Of a stretch of 64,000 bases of DNA, positions 17,167-25,180 are shown one piece after another. Numbering within the stretch: position 1 is the first letter of the stretch; each line of letters opens with the position of its first letter. The DNA comes from an uncultured Clostridia bacterium (GTDB lineage: Bacteria > Bacillota > Clostridia > Oscillospirales > Ruminococcaceae), in assembly GCA_944386455.1 (NCBI GenBank), contig CALXBC010000007.1, positions 1 to 64,000 on the forward strand. The letters run 5' to 3'. A program made the position numbers and the translations under genes. The notes beneath the pieces were generated by a model that worked only from the letters and a program-made list of their open reading frames with translations, searched no databases and was not told the DNA's origin.

Positions 17167-18180
17167 ATGTCAGACAATCCGATCAACCAAAAATTTGAGC
17201 ACATTTCGGCGATGATTTCCAATACGCCAATGCTGGAAATCCGTTTTCTATATAAGGAAAAGCCGTACCGTATCTTTGCCAAGGCAGAATATTACAACCT
17301 GACCGGCAGCATCAAGGACCGGGTTGCTTACTATATATTAAAAAAGGCATACGAGAACGGGACGATCCATCCGGGTGATGTGATTGCCGAAGCCACCAGC
17401 GGAAACACGGGAATTTCTTTCTCTGCGATGGGCAGTTATCTGGGACATCCGGTCATCATCTATATGCCGGACTGGATGAGCAGAGAACGAATCAATCTTA
17501 TGAAAAGCTATGGCGCACAGGTGCGCCTGGTTTCACGGGAAGAAGGCGGATTTTTAGGTTCGATTGCCATGACGGAAAAACTGGAGCAAGGCGGCGGTGT
17601 ATTTCTGCCCCGTCAGTTTTCCAATGAAGACAATGCCCGCACCCATTATGACCTGACCGGCGCGGAAATTGTCAGACAACTCGCTGCACTGGGATTAAAA
17701 GCCGACGGAATTGTAGCAGGTGTCGGAACCGGCGGAACCGTGATGGGAATTGGACGCCGTCTGCGGGAAGAAAATCCAAAATGCCGCATTTATCCGCTCG
17801 AGCCGCTCAATTCTCCCACTCTTTCGACTGGGTATAAAGTGGGTTCCCATAGAATTCAGGGGATTTCTGACGAATTTGTCCCCGCAATTATGAAAATGAA
17901 CGAAATTGACGAGGTTGTATCCGTGGATGATACCGATTCCATTATTTTATCGCAGATGCTTGCCAGAGAGCTTGGCATCGGTGTTGGAATTTCATCCGGT
18001 GCGAACTTTATCGGCTGTGTCATGGCGCTTGAAAAGCTAGGACCGGATGCTACGATTGTAACAACCTTCGCGGATGATAACAAAAAGTATCTTTCTACGG
18101 ACTATTCGGAAGAATATGAAAGAAAGCCGCATTATATTTCACATGATATACGCCTTTTGGATGTGGTTGCCAGAAGGTAA
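17167..18180 (+). CDS. PLP-dependent cysteine synthase family protein
   Basis: A 337-aa fold-type II PLP enzyme resembling O-acetylserine sulfhydrylase (CysK) and cystathionine beta-synthase. The PLP Schiff-base Lys is K50 in NLTGSIKDRVA; TSGNTGISFSAMG binds the PLP and substrate; GVGTGGTVMGIG grips the PLP phosphate. The tail SSGANFIGC is conserved (the PLP-ring-contacting Ser). Relative to CysK the N-terminus and the C-terminal 40 residues differ, so the substrate may be something other than O-acetylserine. There is no cysE or sulfur-transport gene beside it. AAAGGGAATG precedes the ATG. Confidence 0.82.
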   Translation: MSDNPINQKFEHISAMISNTPMLEIRFLYKEKPYRIFAKAEYYNLTGSIKDRVAYYILKKAYENGTIHPGDVIAEATSGNTGISFSAMGSYLGHPVIIYMPDWMSRERINLMKSYGAQVRLVSREEGGFLGSIAMTEKLEQGGGVFLPRQFSNEDNARTHYDLTGAEIVRQLAALGLKADGIVAGVGTGGTVMGIGRRLREENPKCRIYPLEPLNSPTLSTGYKVGSHRIQGISDEFVPAIMKMNEIDEVVSVDDTDSIILSQMLARELGIGVGISSGANFIGCVMALEKLGPDATIVTTFADDNKKYLSTDYSEEYERKPHYISHDIRLLDVVARR

Positions 18181-18197
18181 AGCAGAGAGGGCCAAAA

Positions 18198-18815
18198 ATG
18201 GGAATTTTATTCAGCTGGGATGTCCGAAAGCAGGAAAACAAAAAAATAAAACGCCGTTTCATCGTTGTTTGCGGCATCCTTTCGCTCGTTCTGCTGCTGA
18301 CAGCCGCTTATCTTTGGCTATACGACGGTTCCAAGCCAACGCAGTTTGAACCGTCTGTCAACGAAAACCGGATTCAAACAGAGCTTGACAGGCTGCAGGA
18401 GGCTTTGGGCAGCCATGAGACGGAAATATCGTTTCAAAAAGGCGGACTGAAGTCCTTGCTGGTCATTTCAGGCGGAAAGACGGATGCCGTTTCTCTCTAT
18501 GAGCAAAACAAATCCGCGGTCGATGCGGCAGAAGTGGCATACCGGAAGCAGAAAGACGCCGAGGATAATCCCGCGGAAATCCTGTTGAGCAACTGGACTT
18601 ATCTGCCGTTGTGGAAAAATTTTAGCGGCGGGCTGTATGCATCCTATTACGGGAAAGAAGCGGCCAAAGGAAAGCCGCGTTACCGTTATATGATTGAGCT
18701 GACCGTGAAAAAAGGCGAAGGCCAGTACTTTATGCGGGCATTCTGCAACCGTCCCAATGACTTGGACGAGCTGATAACCGAGTTTGTCAGCCAGGTCAAC
18801 AGCTTTTCCGATTAA
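18198..18815 (+). CDS. Single-pass membrane protein of unknown function
   Basis: A 205-aa protein not recognised. A cytosolic basic start (DVRKQENKKIKRR) leads to one membrane helix (about residues 21-43), followed by an extracytoplasmic, helix-rich region (LDRLQEALGSHETEIS). The segment ASYYGKEAAKGKPRYRYMIEL near the end is beta-like. GAGAGGG precedes the ATG; it starts 18 bases after the preceding enzyme gene and is probably co-transcribed with it. Confidence 0.65.
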   Translation: MGILFSWDVRKQENKKIKRRFIVVCGILSLVLLLTAAYLWLYDGSKPTQFEPSVNENRIQTELDRLQEALGSHETEISFQKGGLKSLLVISGGKTDAVSLYEQNKSAVDAAEVAYRKQKDAEDNPAEILLSNWTYLPLWKNFSGGLYASYYGKEAAKGKPRYRYMIELTVKKGEGQYFMRAFCNRPNDLDELITEFVSQVNSFSD

Positions 18816-18900
18816 GCTTTTCCTTATTATTTGGTGTTATGCTGTCTGGCTGCATCATATTGATGAAATTCTGTACAGGCAAGCAGAAAGGATGTTTGAC

Positions 18901-20106
18901 ATGATGGATTTTACTTATTATACGCCAACCAAAGTTGTGTTCGGCAGGCAGGCTGAGGAGCATGCTGCCGGGCTGATCAGGGAGCTCGGCTGTAAAAAGG
19001 TGCTGATACATTACGGCGGACAGAGCGCAAAGGCGTCAGGCCTCCTGGATCGGATCTGCACAAACCTTTCTCAGGCCGGGCTTGAATATGTGCCGCTTGG
19101 CGGAGTCGTACCGAATCCGCGGTTATCGAAAGTACGCGAAGGCATTCGTCTCTGTCAGGAAGAAAACGTCGATTTTATACTTGCCGTCGGCGGCGGAAGC
19201 GTCATCGATTCTTCCAAAGCAATCGGCTATGGCGTTTTAAACGACTGTGACGTCTGGGAGCTTTATTTGGGAAAACAGAAGCCAAAAGGATGCCTTCCGG
19301 TCGGCGCTGTCTTAACGATCGCGGCGGCGGGCAGCGAAATGAGCGAATCTTCGGTCATCACCAATGAGGATGGCTGGCTCAAGCGGGGACTGAGCCATGA
19401 AAGCTCTCGCTGTCGCTTTGCTCTGATGAATCCGGAGCTGACATTTACGCTGCCTCCTTATCAGACCGCCTGCGGCTGTGTCGATATTCTGATGCATACC
19501 ATGGAGCGGTACTTTTCGCAGGGCAGTTCCAGCGAACTGACAGACGGAATCAGCGAGGCTTTGATGCGGACGGTGATACATAACGCAAGAATCCTGAAAT
19601 CAGAGCCGCAAAACTATAACGCCCGTGCTGAGATCATGTGGGCGGGCAGCCTGGCGCACAACGATCTGACCGGCTGCGGCAGAGGCGGTCAGGGAAAAGG
19701 CAGGGCTGGTGACTGGGCGACCCACCAGCTGGAGCATGAATTAAGCGGAATCTTTGACGTCGCACACGGGGCCGGACTGTCTGCGATCTGGGGGAGCTGG
19801 GCGCGGTATGTTTACAGAGAAAATCCGTCCCGCTTTGCACAATTTGCAGTCAATGTGATGGGGGTACCGAACCGTTTTGAAATGCCTGAATGCACTGCAT
19901 TGGAAGGAATCGCCGCAATGGAAGCATTTTATCGGGAACTCGGAATGCCGACGTCAATACCTGAGCTTGGAATTCAGCTGAATGAAAAAGACCTTGATTT
20001 GCTGGCCTACAAATGCAGTTTCCAGAACACCCGTACCATTGGCGATTTCAAAAAGCTGGGAAGAGAAGATATGCGAAATATTTATGAAACCGCAAGCCGC
20101 GTATAA
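18901..20106 (+). CDS. Iron-containing alcohol dehydrogenase (butanol dehydrogenase type)
   Basis: A 401-aa group III alcohol dehydrogenase that probably interconverts aldehydes and alcohols with NAD(P)H in fermentation. Seen: N-terminal FTYYTPTKVVFGRQAEE; NAD(P)-binding GGGSVIDSSKAIGYG; and the metal-binding region with DILMHTMERYF and LEHELSGIFDVAHGAGLSAIWGSW (His ligands in MHTMERYF and DVAHGAG). It resembles YugJ/BdhA. The start at 18901 follows AGAAAGGA by eight bases. An unusual Gly/Arg-rich loop (GCGRGGQGKGRAGDWATH) lies between the two His regions, but related sequences also vary there. Confidence 0.88.
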   Translation: MMDFTYYTPTKVVFGRQAEEHAAGLIRELGCKKVLIHYGGQSAKASGLLDRICTNLSQAGLEYVPLGGVVPNPRLSKVREGIRLCQEENVDFILAVGGGSVIDSSKAIGYGVLNDCDVWELYLGKQKPKGCLPVGAVLTIAAAGSEMSESSVITNEDGWLKRGLSHESSRCRFALMNPELTFTLPPYQTACGCVDILMHTMERYFSQGSSSELTDGISEALMRTVIHNARILKSEPQNYNARAEIMWAGSLAHNDLTGCGRGGQGKGRAGDWATHQLEHELSGIFDVAHGAGLSAIWGSWARYVYRENPSRFAQFAVNVMGVPNRFEMPECTALEGIAAMEAFYRELGMPTSIPELGIQLNEKDLDLLAYKCSFQNTRTIGDFKKLGREDMRNIYETASRV

Positions 20107-20108
20107 AC

Positions 20109-20142
20109 AAAGCTCCGGCAGTCTTAAGACTGCCGGAGCTTT
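20109..20142. terminator. Terminator after the alcohol dehydrogenase gene
   Basis: Perfect 34-base palindrome, stem AAAGCTCCGGCAGTC with TTAA at its centre and A/T flanks. Confidence 0.85.
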
Positions 20143-20174
20143 ATTGCCATACAGACAACGCATTCGAAAACTCA

Positions 20175-20203
20175 TTGCATAATCAAAGATAATGTGGTAA
20201 AAT
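20175..20203 (+). promoter_or_regulatory. Promoter of the ydbS-ydbT-pncA-pncB run
   Basis: -35 TTGCAT (20175-20180), 17-base spacer, extended -10 TGG-TAAAAT (20198-20203), about 50 bases before the next start. Confidence 0.6.
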
Positions 20204-20260
20204 CTAACATATATAAAGATTGTAGGAAAAACTCTTGCCGAAGGGGACAATGCGGGCATT

Positions 20261-20731
20261 ATGGCACATAAGGCTGAACTGAAGGGATTAAATTATCATA
20301 AGGTTTCCAAAAAATCAGTAGTGCTTTGGGAAATCCTGTTCTTTATCTGCTGGACTGCGGTTTTATGGCTGCTCCTCTGGGCTTTTTCCCCTTTTACCTG
20401 GCTATGGTATCTCCTTGTCTGGATGATGGGCGTCCTGCTGATTTTAGCCGAGTTTTTATATCTGCCTGTCCTATACCAGTCCACCGGTTATTTTTTGAAT
20501 GACCGTCTGCTTGCCTATCAGCATGGCTACTTTTTTCATAAGCAGCAAATCATTCATCGTGACAGGATTATTTATGTGTCGGTGATCAACACCCCTGTCA
20601 CCCCCATTCTGGGAATCTCCAGTCTTGTGGTTGCGACCGCAGGCGCTAAGCTGCGAATCCCCTATCTCAATCGAAATGTGGCAAAGCATCTTGCCGAGCA
20701 GTTATCGCCCAGTCCAAAAGAAATTTACTGA
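20261..20731 (+). CDS. YdbS-like bacterial PH (bPH2) membrane protein
   Basis: A 156-aa protein with two membrane helices (about residues 23-43 and 48-70) followed by a bacterial PH domain (bPH2, formerly DUF304): STGYFLNDRLLAYQHGYFFHK then RIIYVSVINTPVTPILGISSLVV and GAKLRIPYLNRNVAKHLAEQL. Family role in Bacillus: YdbS and YdbT act together and are linked to resistance against membrane-active compounds; the mechanism is unclear. GAAGGGG precedes the ATG by about 12 bases. The partner gene follows after 22 bases. Confidence 0.83.
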   Translation: MAHKAELKGLNYHKVSKKSVVLWEILFFICWTAVLWLLLWAFSPFTWLWYLLVWMMGVLLILAEFLYLPVLYQSTGYFLNDRLLAYQHGYFFHKQQIIHRDRIIYVSVINTPVTPILGISSLVVATAGAKLRIPYLNRNVAKHLAEQLSPSPKEIY

Positions 20732-20753
20732 CAGTTGAAAGGAGAATATTTTC

Positions 20754-22250
20754 GTGGACTTTAAACGGCCTCATCCGATCAATATTCTGGAAAGTACCAC
20801 AAAATATTTTTTCCTGCTTCTGCTGCCGCTGGTCCGCGGCTTTCTGACCTTTCGCGGCGGTTTCTATGCCTGGCTCAGCGGCGCATGGTTCGATTTGCTG
20901 ATACTGACAGCCATTCTGATGATGGGATTTCTCCGCTGGATCTGTACCCGATACTATTTTGATGAGCAGGGAATTTATATCAATCACTGTTTTATTATCA
21001 ATTATCGTTGTTATCTGCCGTTTGACAGGCTCAGTATGGTATATGCAGAATATCCCTTTTACTTCCGTCCGTTTGGCGCAGTGAGAATCAAAGCGGATAC
21101 TGACGGCGGTTATCTGCATACGACCGATTTTTCGGTCACGCTCAGCCGGAAGGAAGCGGCACGGTTGTTTGAGGCGTCTCAGGCAATTGTCCGTTCAGAA
21201 GAAAACATCAAAAAAATCTATCATCCCCAATGGTTTTATGTAGCGCTTCTTTCCCTCATTACCTCCAACACGCTGACAGGCGTTCTGTTTGCATCTACCT
21301 TTGTCTCCCAGAGCGGGAATCTCCTTGGAAAAGAATTTGAAGAAATGCTGATGGGCAGGCTGACTGATCTCGCCCGTGTGCTTGCGTTTGGACTGCCGCC
21401 GGCGGCCGCCTTGACAGCATATGTCATTCTTGGCGGTTGGCTGATTTCGTTTCTGATGAACATTATCCGGCATATCAAATTCAATGTCATTCGCCAAGGA
21501 AAAAATCTGGAGATCAAAACCGGAGTAATTACAACCCGCTACTACTCCATTCAAACCACCAAAATCAATCTCATTGAAATACGTCAGAGTCTGACAACCA
21601 AACTTTTGGGCTTTTTTACGGTTTTTATTCATTGCTCGGGATATGGAAAACAAAAAAACGAGCTGTCTGTCCTGATCCCTGCGGCGGATAAGTATGAAGC
21701 AAGGCGGAATCTCAATATTCTGCTGCCGGAAATCCCGTTGGTAAAGAAAAAATATAAGCCGAAGCTGCGTACTTTGTCCCGTTTTCTGATTCCGCCGGTG
21801 ACAATCATGATCTGTGTATTCCTGGTGTTTAGACTGCTGTACTTGTTTTTCCCGTCGCTGCGGCTGCTGTTTTTCTTCATGGGAATCATGGGTGAAATAC
21901 CCAGCGTGTGGTGGCTGTTTGTCAAAATCGCATCTTTTTTCCACACCGGGATCGGGAAAGAAAACGGCGTTTACACGCTGTATTATACCTATGCCTATGC
22001 CTTTTTCACCACCTCTATCCCGGAGCATAAAATTTCTCAGGTATACTGCCGTCAGAGCTTGTTTCAAAAAATGGCGGATTGCTGTGACGTTATTATTTTT
22101 TCTTATTCGGAAGGAAAGAAAAGACTCGTCGTCCCCAATATTCATGTAAAAGAGGTAAATCAAATCTTTGACCTGCCGCTTTATCCTGTACCTGACAAAC
22201 AAAAAAGGAAAGGAAGCCGTTTTCATGAAAAAATTGCTGATCGTGGTTGA
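20754..22250 (+). CDS. YdbT-like bPH2 membrane protein
   Basis: A 498-aa partner of the preceding YdbS-like protein. It starts with GTG 20754 behind GAAAGGAGA. Paired helices near residues 20-60, 160-180 and 205-245 and near 350-400 separate three bPH2 segments (the first with YYFDEQGIYINHCFIIN, the second with NVIRQGKNLEIKTGVITTRYYSI, the third with YTLYYTYAYAFFTTSIPEHK). The three-domain YdbT layout is complete. Its last 26 bases overlap the nicotinamidase gene in another frame, an unexpected coupling between membrane defence and NAD salvage genes. Confidence 0.82.
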   Translation: MDFKRPHPINILESTTKYFFLLLLPLVRGFLTFRGGFYAWLSGAWFDLLILTAILMMGFLRWICTRYYFDEQGIYINHCFIINYRCYLPFDRLSMVYAEYPFYFRPFGAVRIKADTDGGYLHTTDFSVTLSRKEAARLFEASQAIVRSEENIKKIYHPQWFYVALLSLITSNTLTGVLFASTFVSQSGNLLGKEFEEMLMGRLTDLARVLAFGLPPAAALTAYVILGGWLISFLMNIIRHIKFNVIRQGKNLEIKTGVITTRYYSIQTTKINLIEIRQSLTTKLLGFFTVFIHCSGYGKQKNELSVLIPAADKYEARRNLNILLPEIPLVKKKYKPKLRTLSRFLIPPVTIMICVFLVFRLLYLFFPSLRLLFFFMGIMGEIPSVWWLFVKIASFFHTGIGKENGVYTLYYTYAYAFFTTSIPEHKISQVYCRQSLFQKMADCCDVIIFSYSEGKKRLVVPNIHVKEVNQIFDLPLYPVPDKQKRKGSRFHEKIADRG

Positions 22251-22752
22251 CTATCAAAAAGATTTTGTAACAGGCAGCCTGGGAAATCCTCATGCTGCTG
22301 CGATCGAGGAGCGAATCTGCGAAAAAATCCGCCGTTTTCGGTCTGCAGGAGATGACATCGCTTTTACTTTTGACACCCACCATCCGGATTATTTGCAGAC
22401 CCAGGAAGGCCGTCTGCTGCCTGTTACGCACTGTATGGAGCATGAAAACGGCTGGCGGCTGACCGATGCGGTTGATGCGCTTCGTCAGTCTCAGGACCGC
22501 TGCTTTTGCAAGGAATGCTTTGGATCAGCTGCACTTTTCGATTTTTTGCGCGGCGTATCCTACGAGAGTATAGAGCTGGTTGGGGTGGTGACAAACATCT
22601 GTGTGATCTCCAATGCTGTGCTGGCCAAGACCGCATCGCCTGAAACACCTGTGACAGTGGACGCCGCCTGCTGTGCCGGCAACGATCCTATGCTGCATGA
22701 AAAAGCACTGGATGTCATGCAGAGCTTACAGATCCAAGTGATAAACCGCTGA
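22225..22752 (+). CDS. Nicotinamidase-like isochorismatase family hydrolase
   Basis: A 175-aa cysteine hydrolase expected to convert nicotinamide to nicotinate. The catalytic triad is visible: Asp in LIVVDYQKDFVTG (D9), Lys in CFCKECFGS (about K92) and Cys in VVTNICVISNAV (about C124); DTHHPDY supplies the metal ligands Asp and His of nicotinamidases (consensus DxHxxxH). The product would feed the nicotinate phosphoribosyltransferase encoded 17 bases downstream, supporting a nicotinamidase (PncA) role over other isochorismatase-fold hydrolases. Shorter than E. coli PncA (213 aa) but usual for clostridial forms. AAGGAAAGGAAG precedes the ATG. Confidence 0.83.
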   Translation: MKKLLIVVDYQKDFVTGSLGNPHAAAIEERICEKIRRFRSAGDDIAFTFDTHHPDYLQTQEGRLLPVTHCMEHENGWRLTDAVDALRQSQDRCFCKECFGSAALFDFLRGVSYESIELVGVVTNICVISNAVLAKTASPETPVTVDAACCAGNDPMLHEKALDVMQSLQIQVINR

Positions 22753-22769
22753 CGAAAGGGGAAAAAACG

Positions 22770-24218
22770 ATGGAAGAAAAAAGCTATGCCATGCTCTGTG
22801 ATTTTTACGAGCTGACGATGGGAAACGGATATTTTAAAAACGGTTTTTATCGAAAAAAAACTTATTTTGACGTATTCTTCCGCAGCGTGCCTGATAACGG
22901 CGGATTTGCGATTGCTGCAGGTCTTGAACAAATTATTGACTATATCAAAAACCTCCGCTTCACCGAAGAAGATATCGCTTTTCTGCGCGGGAAACAGCTG
23001 TTCGATCAGGGATTTTTGGAATATTTGAAAAGCTTTCGTTTTTCTGGCGATATCTATGCTGTTCCCGAGGGAACGCCTATCTTTCCGGGGGAACCGATTC
23101 TGACAGTAGCGGCTCCCGCTGTTGAAGCACAGCTGATTGAGACATTCGTACTCCTCACGCTGAATCACCAGTCTCTGATTGCAACCAAAGCAAACCGGAT
23201 CGTCCGTGCGGCCCAAGGCCGGACGGTGCTGGAGTTTGGCTCCCGACGGGCGCAGGGGGCTGACGGCGCCATTTTAGGTGCACGCGCTGCTTATATTGCG
23301 GGATGCGCAGGAACGGCCTGTACGATTTCAGACAAGAAATACGGCGTCAAAGCCGGTGGCACAATGGCACACTCCTGGGTCCAGATGTTTGACACGGAAT
23401 ACGAAGCATTCAAAACCTATTGCGAGATTTATCCGCATGATACGGTTTTGCTCGTCGACACCTATAATGTTTTAAAAAGTGGCGTTCCCAATGCGATACG
23501 GGCGTTTAAAGAAGTACTGCTTCCAAAAGGCATCACGAATTTTGGCATCCGGCTGGATTCGGGAGACATGACCTATCTTTCCAAAAAGGCACGGGAAATG
23601 CTGGACGAGGCCGGGCTGTCAAACTGCAAAATTGTCGCGTCAAACTCGCTGGATGAGTATATCATCCGCGATCTGCTCCTGCAGGGGGCGAGAATCGACA
23701 CCTTTGGAGTGGGTGAACGGCTGATTACATCAAAAAGCGAGCCGGTTTTCGGCGGCGTCTACAAGCTGTGTGCAGTAGAGCAGGAGGACGGAACGCTGAT
23801 CCCGAAGATCAAGATCAGCGAAAACACCTCGAAAATCACCAATCCGCATTTTAAAAAGGTGTACCGCTTGTTTGAAAAGAGCAGCGGAAAAGCGATAGCC
23901 GACCAGCTTTGTGTATATGACGAGGAGATCGATGAAAGCAAGCCGCTGGTCTTGTTCGACCCGGAGGCCACCTGGAAGCGGAAAAGGATTACCGATTTTA
24001 CAGCAAAGGAACTGCTTGTTCCGATTTTCCGTGAGGGAAAACTGGTCTATCGCACACCCGGCATTGAAGAGATCAAAACATACTGCAGCCAACAGGTTCA
24101 TACCCTTTGGGATGAGGTCAAACGGTTTGAAAATCCACATCGTTATTATGTCGATTTATCTCAAAAGCTCTGGGACATTAAGCACCGGCTGTTGGAAGAA
24201 CATGAGGAACGTTCCTGA
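22770..24218 (+). CDS. pncB: Nicotinate phosphoribosyltransferase
   Basis: A 482-aa enzyme (usual length 480-490 in Firmicutes) that joins nicotinate to PRPP, giving nicotinate mononucleotide in the Preiss-Handler route to NAD. Seen: YAMLCDFYELTMGNGYF at the N-terminus, the phosphorylatable His in GGTMAHSWVQMF, the PRPP-binding region IRLDSGDMTYLSKKAR, and FGVGERLITSKSEPVFGGVYK. A C-terminal extension (from about residue 390) is typical of this subgroup. GACGAAAGGGG precedes the ATG. It follows the nicotinamidase gene directly and ends at a terminator. Confidence 0.93.
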   Translation: MEEKSYAMLCDFYELTMGNGYFKNGFYRKKTYFDVFFRSVPDNGGFAIAAGLEQIIDYIKNLRFTEEDIAFLRGKQLFDQGFLEYLKSFRFSGDIYAVPEGTPIFPGEPILTVAAPAVEAQLIETFVLLTLNHQSLIATKANRIVRAAQGRTVLEFGSRRAQGADGAILGARAAYIAGCAGTACTISDKKYGVKAGGTMAHSWVQMFDTEYEAFKTYCEIYPHDTVLLVDTYNVLKSGVPNAIRAFKEVLLPKGITNFGIRLDSGDMTYLSKKAREMLDEAGLSNCKIVASNSLDEYIIRDLLLQGARIDTFGVGERLITSKSEPVFGGVYKLCAVEQEDGTLIPKIKISENTSKITNPHFKKVYRLFEKSSGKAIADQLCVYDEEIDESKPLVLFDPEATWKRKRITDFTAKELLVPIFREGKLVYRTPGIEEIKTYCSQQVHTLWDEVKRFENPHRYYVDLSQKLWDIKHRLLEEHEERS

Positions 24219-24221
24219 ATC

Positions 24222-24260
24222 AAGAAAAAAGCCGCGGCCGGTTTCGGCTGCGGCTTTCTT
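24222..24260 (+). terminator. Terminator after pncB
   Basis: Stem AAGAAA...GCCGCGGCCG / CGGCTGCGGC...TTTCTT, immediately after the stop codon. Confidence 0.75.
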
Positions 24261-24316
24261 GCAACAAGTTTCGTTCAGGAAACTGTATGTGACTTTGCAA
24301 ATAAACGAGTACGCCG

Positions 24317-25102
24317 TTACTTTAGCTGCAGTTCAGCTATGGCACCGTAATGCAGCACATCAAATTCCTCAGGTGCAATTTCATTTAACAGCCTGAGGTG
24401 TTCCTTTTCCCACGCTTCGATCTTCTCTTGGGAAAGAGAGGCGCCGATTCCCCGGCAGGCTTTCATTCTGCCGTGCCAGCTTTCGCGGGTAAAATGTACT
24501 TTCAGCGGATATTCCTCATGATAAGCAAGCGTAAAGCAGTCCGCATAACAGTCCGGCACATCGATTGGATGAACCGTTTCACCTGCCCCGCTCCAGTTCG
24601 GGCTGTACTTGAAGACCAGCGCTTCGCTGGCACCCGCAATTTGATCCTCAAAGGGCAGCCATTCCATGCAGAGAATGAGAAAACGGCCGCCGGGCTTGAG
24701 CATACGGGCTAAGTTCGGTGCCAGCCGCTTGTGGTCAAAGTACCAAAAGCACTGGCATGCAGTGACAACATCAAAGGACCGGCTCGGAAAATCGAGCTGT
24801 TCTGCGGCCAGCGGATAATAGTCGATCTCCATATCCCGTGAAAGGAGCTTTGCCTGATTAATCTGATTTTCTGAAAGATCGGTGCCTGTCCATCTTGCGC
24901 CATAACAGTAAAGATTTCTCGGCAGGACGCCGGTGCCTGTCCCGATATCGAGCACATTTTGGCCGGAAACACACAGGCCGCGGCGGATAATTTTGTCATA
25001 AAACTCCTGCGGATAAATGTCGCGGTAGCTTGCATAGTCTGCCGAAGTTCTGCCCCAGTCAAAGGCTTTTCCGCCGTCTATATTCGGATTAATGATGCTC
25101 AT
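24317..25102 (-). CDS. Class I SAM-dependent methyltransferase
   Basis: A 261-aa small-molecule-type methyltransferase (Methyltransf_11/25 family) of unknown substrate. Motif I is NVLDIGTGTGVLPRNL (about residues 48-63), post-I acidic residue in WTGTDLSENQI, motif II in VVTACQCFWYF, motif III near LKPGGRFLILCMEW. The start at 25102 (MSIINPNIDGGKAFDWG) follows GAAAGGAGGG. The N-terminal FDWGRTSADYASYRDIYP is typical of UbiE/YcgJ-like methyltransferases that act on metabolites. It lies downstream of PFOR in the same direction but a terminator hairpin separates them. Confidence 0.85.
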   Translation of the reverse strand: MSIINPNIDGGKAFDWGRTSADYASYRDIYPQEFYDKIIRRGLCVSGQNVLDIGTGTGVLPRNLYCYGARWTGTDLSENQINQAKLLSRDMEIDYYPLAAEQLDFPSRSFDVVTACQCFWYFDHKRLAPNLARMLKPGGRFLILCMEWLPFEDQIAGASEALVFKYSPNWSGAGETVHPIDVPDCYADCFTLAYHEEYPLKVHFTRESWHGRMKACRGIGASLSQEKIEAWEKEHLRLLNEIAPEEFDVLHYGAIAELQLK

Positions 25103-25130
25103 GCCATCCCTCCTTTCGGATGATTTTACA

Positions 25131-25166
25131 AAAGCGCAGCCTGAAATCAAATTCAGGCTGCGCTTT
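25131..25166 (-). terminator. Terminator of the PFOR gene
   Basis: Stem AAAGCGCAGCCTGAA / TTCAGGCTGCGCTTT with a six-base loop, followed by T-rich sequence on the leftward strand. Confidence 0.8.
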
Positions 25167-25180
25167 GCAGTTAAAAGGGA

